DNA of 14,591 nucleotides, taken from positions 1 through 14,591 of the forward strand of contig JAZNKR010000139.1 of NCBI GenBank assembly GCA_045578665.1, in the 5' to 3' direction. A program made the position numbers and the translations under genes. A model generated the notes under the pieces. It was not told where the DNA came from, made no database searches, and saw only the letters and a list, made by a program, of their open reading frames with translations. Origin of the DNA: HGM04593 sp045578665. GTDB taxonomy: Bacteria; Bacteroidota; Bacteroidia; Bacteroidales; Bacteroidaceae. This document shows positions 6,103-12,712 of the stretch, in pieces (position 1 is the first letter of the stretch; every line of letters starts with the position of its first letter).

Positions 6103-6471
6103 ATGAATAAAGCCGTAATACTGTTTGTCATACTCGCTATCATTGTAGTTGCCTACCTGCTGCTGAACAGCAGGAGAAAGGGCGATGCGCCTGCCGAGGA
6201 GCACCACGACGTTGAGGGTGGTTGCTGCGGACGCCACGCAGTCTGCGAGAAGGGACTCGACAAGGATTCGCTCTACTTCGACGACGAGGAGCTCGACACA
6301 TTCAAGGGACGCCGTCCCGAGGAGTACTCCGAAAAGGAGATTGAGGAGTTCCGCAACGTACTCTACACCATGAAGAGCGAAGAGGTGGACGAGTGGGTGC
6401 AGTGTCTGCAACAACGTGGCATAGAGGTGCCCGACGAGATTAAGGACGAGATATTGCTGATACTGCAATAG
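6103..6471 (+). CDS. Small membrane protein with Cys/His cluster, unknown function
   Basis: A 122-aa protein with one N-terminal membrane segment (about residues 4-21) followed by Arg24-Arg25-Lys26. By the positive-inside rule the acidic rest of the protein should face the cytoplasm. A compact cluster HHx5CCx2Hx2C (His34, His35, Cys41, Cys42, His45, Cys48) follows the membrane anchor and could bind a metal. The remaining part (about 55-122) is charged and mostly helical, with DDEELD and YSEKEIEEF. It looks like a conserved Bacteroidales protein, but I know no assigned function. A -7 box lies 21 bases upstream of the start. The metal-permease gene begins 10 bases after its stop, so the two are probably co-transcribed; a role in metal handling is inferred from that and from the cluster. 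Confidence 0.85.
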   Translation: MNKAVILFVILAIIVVAYLLLNSRRKGDAPAEEHHDVEGGCCGRHAVCEKGLDKDSLYFDDEELDTFKGRRPEEYSEKEIEEFRNVLYTMKSEEVDEWVQCLQQRGIEVPDEIKDEILLILQ

Positions 6472-6481
6472 GCACAGATCT

Positions 6482-7291
6482 ATGGAACTGCTCGACTATC
6501 TGTTCTTCAGAAACGCGCTCACAGGCGCGTTGCTTGTTGCCATACTGTGCGGCATCACAGGCACATACGTGGTCGCGAGACGCCTGCTCTTCATCAGCGG
6601 CGGCATCACGCACGCATCGTTCGGAGGAGTGGGTCTGGGAATGTACTTCTCCTTCAGTCCCACACTGGGAGCATTCATCTTTGCCATTGCGTCGGCACTG
6701 GGCATACAGTACCTCGGGCATCGCAAAGAGATAAGGGAGGACTCTGCCATCGCCCTGCTGTGGGTGCTGGGCATGACAATGGGCGTCATATTCTGCTTCC
6801 TCACCCCGGGCTACACAACAGAACTGTCGACCTACCTTTTCGGGAATATCCTCACCATCACAACATCGGATATAGCACTGATGGCAGCAATAGGCACAGC
6901 CGCCACACTCTTCACCGCCATAATGTACCGCGCCATAGTAGCAGTGGCATTCGACAGGGAATTTGCCCGTTCGCGCCGCATTCCCACCGAAGCGATAGAG
7001 ACCACAATGATGATATTGATTGCGCTCACCATTGTTGCCTGCCTGCGCATGATAGGTGTGATACTTGTAATATCCATGCTCACCGTACCGCAGATGACAG
7101 CAATGCTCTTCACCATCGACTACAAGAAGATAATTGCACTCTCCATACTCTTCGGATATGCGGCAAGCGTATGCGGGCTGCAACTCTCATTTGCCCTCGA
7201 CATTCCCGGTGGAGCAGCCATAATAGCCTGCTCTATTGCATTATATGCTCTGTGTGCATTGGCGAGATATGCACGCAGAAAGCTTTTATAG
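6482..7291 (+). CDS. Metal ABC transporter permease (ABC-3 family, ZnuB/MntB-like)
   Basis: A 269-aa very hydrophobic protein of normal length for ABC-3 permeases, with about seven to eight membrane segments. The THASFGGVGLG stretch (43-53) corresponds to the family's conserved S/T-HA...G..LG motif. The segment FDREFARSRRIP (157-168) fits the cytoplasmic loop that contacts the ATPase. Members import zinc, manganese or ferrous iron together with an ATPase and a solute-binding protein. Neither partner is in this window, so the metal cannot be named and the partners must be encoded elsewhere. The gene follows the Cys/His membrane protein by 10 bases. No clear terminator is seen in the 134 bases before porW. 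Confidence 0.92.
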   Translation: MELLDYLFFRNALTGALLVAILCGITGTYVVARRLLFISGGITHASFGGVGLGMYFSFSPTLGAFIFAIASALGIQYLGHRKEIREDSAIALLWVLGMTMGVIFCFLTPGYTTELSTYLFGNILTITTSDIALMAAIGTAATLFTAIMYRAIVAVAFDREFARSRRIPTEAIETTMMILIALTIVACLRMIGVILVISMLTVPQMTAMLFTIDYKKIIALSILFGYAASVCGLQLSFALDIPGGAAIIACSIALYALCALARYARRKLL

Positions 7292-7357
7292 AAGTGCAAG
7301 CAATCGCAGACACAATAAAAGAAAGAAAGTGCAGTTTAATAAGTAAATGTTTCATAG

Positions 7358-7388
7358 TTTGAGCAAAAAGGCTTAACTTTACATTTTG
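7358..7388 (+). promoter_or_regulatory. Candidate promoter of the porW-porX operon
   Basis: TTTG at 7358-7361 and TTTG at 7385-7388 are exactly 23 bases apart, the distance between the two TTTG blocks in the Bacteroidetes consensus. The -7 block reads TACATTTTG, with the TA one base farther out than ideal. The predicted start would be near 7395, at the ATG of the tiny ORF at 7394. Confidence 0.4.
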
Positions 7389-7393
7389 GAACC

Positions 7394-7429
7394 ATGCAGA
7401 CATTAGCCAAGAAGCTGTTTGAATTTTGA
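7394..7429 (+). CDS. Possible 11-codon leader ORF overlapping the porW start
   Basis: ATG at 7394 opens an 11-codon frame (MQTLAKKLFEF) whose TGA stop at 7427-7429 overlaps the TTG proposed as the porW start (7426-7428). An overlap of this kind is typical of translational coupling and could help a weak TTG start. If transcription starts near 7395, the ATG would not be included, so the ORF depends on an upstream start or on read-through from the permease gene. It is too short to judge by coding statistics. Confidence 0.25.
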   Translation: MQTLAKKLFEF

Positions 7430-10335
7430 GAAAGACACTCACATATATACTCACCATAGCACTGATGCTTACCTTGTGCGACTGCGCCAGCCGCAAGCAC
7501 AACACCAAGCAGACGCGTATGTACCACTCATTCTCGACAAAATACAACACCTACCACAACGGGAAAGAGGCATACGTGGCAGGTTGTCTTGCACAGATAA
7601 ACGCACACAAGGACAACTATCTGCAAAGAATACCGCTGCTGATAAACAGCAATCCCTCATCGCAGAAACTGGGTTCTACAAACTTCAATGTAGCCATTGA
7701 AAAGGCACAGAAAGCCATAAAGAACCACTCCATAAAGAAAAAGCCCAAGCGCAACCCCGGACAGAAGCTCACCGAAAAGGAGCGCCTTTTCTATGAGCAG
7801 AAAGAGTTTAATCCCTTTATGCACAAAGTATGGATGATGCTGGCAAACTCCCACTACCAGCAGGGCAACTTCATGGAGGCTGCCGGAACTTACATCTACA
7901 TGGAGCGTCTCTATGCAACCAACCCCACAGTGCTTGCCGAGACACGTATGCGTCTGTCGCTCTGCTACTCGCAGCTCGACTGGCTCTACGAGGCAGAAGA
8001 GCTGCTCACACGCGTCAAACGCGACACCGTCCCGAGCAGTCTAAAATACATCTGGGCAACAGCCAATGCCAACCTGCTCTATAAACAGGAACGGTACGAA
8101 GAGGCAATACCCCACATAGAAACAATGCTCAAGCGCCCCAGAATCACACGCACCGAAAAGGCACGCGAATACTACCTTTTGGGACAGATATATATGGACA
8201 AGGGCGACAGCGCCAAAGCGTTCAAATGTTACGAAAAGGTGCTCATACAGGGTCCCCTATACGACCTGGAGCTGAATGCACGCATAAAACTCACCGAGAC
8301 AATGACCAATGAGCAGAGCAAAAAGATAATACGCTCGCTCGAAAAGATGATAAAGCAGCCCAAGAACATCAGCCACCTCGGACAGCTGCACTATGCACTC
8401 GGTAACGTGCACATGGCAGCCAAAGACACAGCCAAAGCCATAGATGTGTACGAAACGGGAATAGCAGATGCCACCAGCAAGAACTATGGAACAGGGTTGT
8501 TGCACCTGCGCCTTGCCGAATTCTATTGGAGTCAGAGCAAATTCTCCAAAGCCCTCCCCAACTACCAGCAGGCATCTACATTGCTCACTAACGACTACCC
8601 CGGCATAGACACCATAAGACTACGTGCCGCAGTGCTCGCCAATCTTGTGAAACACACCGACGTGATAGAGCTTCAGGACAATCTGCTCAAATGGGCATCG
8701 ATGAACGAAGAGGAGCTATTCCCAATACTCGACGCCATGATAGCTGAAGTAAAAAGACAAGAGAAACTGAAGTCGCGCAGCGAAAAGAAAAAAGATGCCG
8801 GCAAGCCTGCCGACCCCAACCAGGCGCTCAACATCATGGCAAATGTGGGAAGTTCCATGTCGAGCGGCGAAATGACGTGGTATTTCTACAACCAGCAACT
8901 TGTTACCCAGGGATACAGCAGCTTTACCCAGAAATGGGGCGAACGTCCGCTGAGAGACTATTGGCGACTGAGCAAGAGCACCATAAAATCGGCGCAACAG
9001 GACAGCATACCCTCGGACAGTCTCGGCGCTTTGGCAGGCGACACCCTTGCAACCATCAAGAGCGACTCCCTATCCGCAAGCAAGGGTGATTCCCAGCCCG
9101 CAGCCAAAGGCGATGCACAAACAGCTGTAGACCCCGCTCAAGCCAAAGCCGACTCACTCGCCAACGACCCCACTGCACGCGAATACTATATGCGTCAGAT
9201 ACCCCGCACCGACGAGCAGGTGGCTGCATCGAAGAAAGCACTTGTCGAAGCCCTCTACCAATCGGGAATAATATACAAGGAACAGTTGAACGACAAACTT
9301 CACACCATTGCCACGTTCGAACGCATCGTAAAGGAGTTCCCGAAATACGAAAAAGCAGACGAAGTCTACTATTACCTCTATCTATCGTGTTCGCGATGGA
9401 ACGAAAAGGAGAAAGCCGAAGAGTACCGCAAAAAGCTTACAACCGACTATGCAGGCAGCAAATACACACAGATAATAACCGCTGAAGACTTCTTCGATAC
9501 CCCTATGACCAAGCGCCACAAGGAGGACTCGCTCTATGTGAAGGCAAGCAGTCACTTCGAAAAGGAGGAGTATGATGCAGTGATAGCCTGCGACGGACTC
9601 GCCGCCAAGATGTACCCGAAAGGGGCTCATCGTGCCCGTTTCCTCTTCCTGAAAGCAATATCGCAGCTCTACCGCGACGACAGCAAAAGCGGACTCGAAA
9701 CACTCAAGGCGCTTATAGCCCTGAAATCACCGGAGAGCATCACAGCGTTGGCACAGGACTATTCGAAGGGTCTGCAAGAGGGACGTCTCCTGCGCAGCAG
9801 CATGACAACCTCCATTTGGGACCGCCGCACTGACGGCACCATACGCAGTGGCGAAGAGAAGATACCGGAATTCAGCAAAGAGCGCAACGAACCCTTCTAC
9901 ATGGTACTTGCCTACCCCACCGACTCGCTCGACGAGAAACGTCTGCTCTTTGAAATGGCGCGCTACAATTTCACAAAATACATGGTACGCAACTTCGAAC
10001 TGGACTTTGTGAAATATGCCACAATATCCACGCTCCAGGTGAGAGAATTCCTCAACTTCGACGAAGCATTCGAATATCGCCGCCGTCTCTTCAAGAACAA
10101 AGAGACCGCCCGGTTGTTGGAAGGTATAAACATACTGCTCATCTCCAAAACCAACCTCGACATACTTGTCAAGCACTACACATTCGGTGAATACGCGAAA
10201 TTCTACGAAGAGAACTTCTCCAACATTCCCGAAATGGAGATAAAGGGCTACACACTCGACGAACCCGACTTCTCTGAGGAAGAGCAGAAAGAGGAGAAAA
10301 AAGAGGATAACAAGAAAAAAGAAAAGAAAAAATAA
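7426..10335 (+). CDS. porW: PorW/SprE-like TPR lipoprotein, T9SS-associated
   Basis: A 969-aa protein. After an N-terminal signal-like segment (MRKTLTYILTIALMLTLCDC) comes FSTKYNTYHNGKEAY, then KNHSIKKKPKRNP and EFNPFMHKVWMMLANS, segments typical of SprE/PorW. TPR-like helices fill about 130-400 and 600-690. A low-complexity linker (524-582) separates the blocks. A conserved C-terminal region (about 825-935) and a Lys/Glu-rich tail follow. PorW is a periplasm-facing lipoprotein needed for type IX secretion in Porphyromonas; SprE is its gliding-bacterium counterpart. The start is TTG: TGA at 7420-7422 closes the frame upstream, and the next ATG (residue 14) would cut the signal. The lipobox (Cys18 or Cys20) is poor, so lipidation is unsure. 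PorX begins 11 bases later. The family is clear; whether a full T9SS exists cannot be seen here. Confidence 0.85.
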   Translation: MRKTLTYILTIALMLTLCDCASRKHNTKQTRMYHSFSTKYNTYHNGKEAYVAGCLAQINAHKDNYLQRIPLLINSNPSSQKLGSTNFNVAIEKAQKAIKNHSIKKKPKRNPGQKLTEKERLFYEQKEFNPFMHKVWMMLANSHYQQGNFMEAAGTYIYMERLYATNPTVLAETRMRLSLCYSQLDWLYEAEELLTRVKRDTVPSSLKYIWATANANLLYKQERYEEAIPHIETMLKRPRITRTEKAREYYLLGQIYMDKGDSAKAFKCYEKVLIQGPLYDLELNARIKLTETMTNEQSKKIIRSLEKMIKQPKNISHLGQLHYALGNVHMAAKDTAKAIDVYETGIADATSKNYGTGLLHLRLAEFYWSQSKFSKALPNYQQASTLLTNDYPGIDTIRLRAAVLANLVKHTDVIELQDNLLKWASMNEEELFPILDAMIAEVKRQEKLKSRSEKKKDAGKPADPNQALNIMANVGSSMSSGEMTWYFYNQQLVTQGYSSFTQKWGERPLRDYWRLSKSTIKSAQQDSIPSDSLGALAGDTLATIKSDSLSASKGDSQPAAKGDAQTAVDPAQAKADSLANDPTAREYYMRQIPRTDEQVAASKKALVEALYQSGIIYKEQLNDKLHTIATFERIVKEFPKYEKADEVYYYLYLSCSRWNEKEKAEEYRKKLTTDYAGSKYTQIITAEDFFDTPMTKRHKEDSLYVKASSHFEKEEYDAVIACDGLAAKMYPKGAHRARFLFLKAISQLYRDDSKSGLETLKALIALKSPESITALAQDYSKGLQEGRLLRSSMTTSIWDRRTDGTIRSGEEKIPEFSKERNEPFYMVLAYPTDSLDEKRLLFEMARYNFTKYMVRNFELDFVKYATISTLQVREFLNFDEAFEYRRRLFKNKETARLLEGINILLISKTNLDILVKHYTFGEYAKFYEENFSNIPEMEIKGYTLDEPDFSEEEQKEEKKEDNKKKEKKK

Positions 10336-10346
10336 AAAGACTACTC

Positions 10347-11894
10347 ATGGCATACAGATTACTTTGGGCAGACGACGAGATAGAACTTCTGCACGGACAT
10401 ATAATATTCCTGAAATCCAAAGGGTACGAAGTTGTGACCGTAACCAACGGGCACGATGCCATTGAGATGTGTAGGACCGAGGACTTCGACCTGATGCTCC
10501 TCGACGAGAATATGCCCGGCATAAGCGGTCTTGAGACACTTATGGCTGTAAAGGAGATACGCCCGTCAATGCCCGTGGTAATGGTTACCAAGAGCGAGGA
10601 GGAGGACATCATGGAACAGGCCATAGGCTCCAAGATAGCCGACTATCTCATAAAGCCTGTAAACCCCAACCAGATACTGCTTGCACTCAAGAAGAACATA
10701 CACAAGCAGGAGATTGTTACCGAAAAGGCAAACAGCGCCTACCAACAGAATTGGGGCAAGTTGGGGATGCAGATATCCGACTCGCTTACGATAGAGGACT
10801 GGATAGATGTATACAAGAAGATTGTATTCTGGGAATTCGAGCTCGAGAATGCCGACAGCAACATGCACGAACTGTTGAAGATGCAGAAGAGCGAAGCAAG
10901 CAATATGTTCGCCAAGTTCATCAAGAGGAACTACCTCGACTGGATGAGCGGACGCAAAGAGCGCCCCATGATGAGCAACGACATATTCAAGGAGCGCATC
11001 TTTCCTCTGCTCGACAAGGGCGAAAAGCTCTTTCTGATAGTCATCGACAACTTCCGCTACGACCAATGGCGTGTGCTGATGAACGAGATAGGCAACCTAT
11101 TCAGCATCGAGGAGGAGCTCTACACAAGCATCCTGCCCACCTCCACACAATATGCCCGCAACGCAATCTTCTCGGGACTGATGCCCAACAAGATAAAAGA
11201 GATGTTCCCCACACTGTGGGTAGACGAAGAGGAGGACGAGGGCAAGAATCTGAATGAAGCGTCGCTCATAGAGACACAGATAGCCCGCTATCGCAGAAAA
11301 GACACATTTTCGTACAACAAGGTGTTAACCTCGCAAGCCGCCGAGAAATATATCGACACCATAAAGAGTCTGTCGGGCAACGATCTCAACGTACTTGTGA
11401 TAAACTTCATAGACATGCTCTCTCACGCACGCACCGAGTCGGTGATGGTGCGCGAACTTGCATCGAGCGAAGCAGCCTACCGCTCCATAACCCTGTCGTG
11501 GCTGCGCCATTCGTCGATAATGAAACTGTTCCGCTACCTTGCCGAAAGCAACTACACCACGATTATCACCACCGACCACGGAAGCGTCCAGGTGAGCAAT
11601 GCCATAAAGGTGATAGGCGACAAGAACACCAACACCAACCTGCGCTACAAGCTCGGCAAAGCACTCAACTACAACCCCAAAGAGGTATTTGAGATAAAGG
11701 AGCCGGCAAAAGCCTTCCTCCCCTCTCCCAACCTTAGTACGAGCTATATATTTGCCACCGGCGACGACTTCTTTGCCTACCCCAACAACTACAACCACTA
11801 TGTAGGCTACTACAAGGACACCTTCCAGCATGGAGGAATCTCAATGGAAGAGATGCTTGTGCCATTGGTAACACTGCGTCCGAAAGGGCGATAA
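10347..11894 (+). CDS. porX: PorX: response regulator with PglZ phosphodiesterase domain
   Basis: A 515-aa protein close to the length of known PorX. Residues 1-120 form a receiver domain with acidic pocket Asp9-Asp10-Glu11, phosphoacceptor Asp53 (LLDENMPG), switch Thr81 and Lys103 (KPV). A helical middle segment leads to a PglZ/alkaline-phosphatase-superfamily domain (about 210-515). Likely metal and catalytic residues are Asp234 (VIDNFRYDQW), Thr267 (TSTQYARN), Asp356 and His360 (FIDMLSHA), Asp410-His411 (TTDHG) and His495 (QHGGIS). PorX, paired with the kinase PorY, regulates type IX secretion genes, and its PglZ domain is reported to be a zinc-dependent oligonucleotide phosphodiesterase. 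There is no DNA-binding domain. It sits 11 bases after porW and 14 before tsaE. PorY is not in the window. Homologues may also occur in Bacteroidetes without T9SS. Confidence 0.95.
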   Translation: MAYRLLWADDEIELLHGHIIFLKSKGYEVVTVTNGHDAIEMCRTEDFDLMLLDENMPGISGLETLMAVKEIRPSMPVVMVTKSEEEDIMEQAIGSKIADYLIKPVNPNQILLALKKNIHKQEIVTEKANSAYQQNWGKLGMQISDSLTIEDWIDVYKKIVFWEFELENADSNMHELLKMQKSEASNMFAKFIKRNYLDWMSGRKERPMMSNDIFKERIFPLLDKGEKLFLIVIDNFRYDQWRVLMNEIGNLFSIEEELYTSILPTSTQYARNAIFSGLMPNKIKEMFPTLWVDEEEDEGKNLNEASLIETQIARYRRKDTFSYNKVLTSQAAEKYIDTIKSLSGNDLNVLVINFIDMLSHARTESVMVRELASSEAAYRSITLSWLRHSSIMKLFRYLAESNYTTIITTDHGSVQVSNAIKVIGDKNTNTNLRYKLGKALNYNPKEVFEIKEPAKAFLPSPNLSTSYIFATGDDFFAYPNNYNHYVGYYKDTFQHGGISMEEMLVPLVTLRPKGR

Positions 11895-11908
11895 AAATCT
11901 GAAGGAAA

Positions 11909-12331
11909 ATGGAAAAACAGACGATAAGGATAAAGGAACTGCAAGACTATCCCGCAGCAGCAAAGGAGTTTGCCTCGCTCATGGGAGAGAGACAGATTTT
12001 CGCATTCTACGGAAAGATGGGAGTAGGAAAGACCACTTTCATCAAAAGCCTTTGCGAAGAGCTCGGTGTAACAGACACTGTGAATTCACCCACCTTTGCA
12101 ATAGTCAACGAATATGCCGACAGAGAGGGTAACCCGATATACCACTTCGACATGTACCGCATAAAGTCGGTTGCAGAGCTATACAATCTCGGATACGAAG
12201 ATTATTTCTACAGCGGCGCAATATGCCTCATCGAATGGCCCGAACTTGCCGAGGAGCTGTTGCCCGAAGAGACTGCCAAGGTAACAATCACCGAAGAGGC
12301 AGACGGCGAAAGAAGAATAACCATTGAATAG
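11909..12331 (+). CDS. tsaE: TsaE, ATPase for tRNA t6A37 modification
   Basis: A 140-aa P-loop ATPase of typical TsaE length. The Walker A motif is GKMGVGKT (residues 35-42). The switch-like segment VNSPTFAIVNEY (58-69), HFDMYR (79-84) and LIEWPE (107-112) are all characteristic. TsaE works with TsaB and TsaD to add threonylcarbamoyl to A37 of tRNAs reading ANN codons, in the cytoplasm. The start ATG is preceded by AAGGAAA, an unusually good Shine-Dalgarno-like sequence for this DNA. It lies 14 bases after porX and is probably in the same transcript. Its partners TsaB and TsaD are not in the window. Confidence 0.96.
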   Translation: MEKQTIRIKELQDYPAAAKEFASLMGERQIFAFYGKMGVGKTTFIKSLCEELGVTDTVNSPTFAIVNEYADREGNPIYHFDMYRIKSVAELYNLGYEDYFYSGAICLIEWPELAEELLPEETAKVTITEEADGERRITIE

Positions 12332-12361
12332 AGAACATACCCACGACTAACCTACAACAAT

Positions 12362-12703
12362 ATGTACAGCATACAAGCAAATGCCTCAGGCACACGGAAA
12401 ATAGAGGTAACAGAGGAGAACCTCAAGACAATAAAAAAGTACTCTCTCTTCATGCAGATAGCCGACAGCACCGGCAACATCAGCGTAGAGACACTGGACA
12501 AGTTGCGCTTCACTGTACGCTCACTCATCGCCACCTGCGAAGAGGATTCAAAGGCACTGCTCGAACTGTGCCTTGTCCTCTACGACGACAACATGAAGCC
12601 CTTAGGATTGGGCAACCTCATAGAGCAATACAAGGCATGGGAGGCTGAGCAGCCTGCCGAGCCTGAAGCGAGCGAGGAGAGCTGCAACTGTTGCAACGAA
12701 TAA
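12362..12703 (+). CDS. Small acidic hypothetical protein with Cys-rich tail
   Basis: A 113-aa protein that I do not recognise. It has no signal peptide or membrane segment. Residues about 15-90 look helical and are rich in Leu, Glu and Lys. An acidic Pro/Ala/Glu segment (EAEQPAEPEASEES) leads to a C-terminal CNCC tail (Cys108, Cys110, Cys111), which might bind a metal or form disulphides. The ATG at 12362 lies 30 bases after tsaE, and ygiQ begins 9 bases after the stop, so it is part of the porW-ygiQ run. Even spacing and in-operon placement support it as a real gene. Its function is unknown. Confidence 0.75.
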   Translation: MYSIQANASGTRKIEVTEENLKTIKKYSLFMQIADSTGNISVETLDKLRFTVRSLIATCEEDSKALLELCLVLYDDNMKPLGLGNLIEQYKAWEAEQPAEPEASEESCNCCNE

Positions 12704-12712
12704 TCGGAGAAA

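Noticed and set aside
6440..7183. Minus-strand open frame of 247 codons
   Set aside because: It is antisense to the ABC-3 permease; its Cys/His/Gly-rich composition is typical of a complement of membrane-protein codons.
6547..7362. Plus-strand open frame of 271 codons in another phase
   Set aside because: It overlaps the permease almost fully; the His/Arg-rich product has no domain, while the permease frame matches its family end to end.
11325..11831. Minus-strand open frame of 168 codons
   Set aside because: It is antisense to the PglZ domain of PorX and has only a repetitive Val/Gly-rich product.
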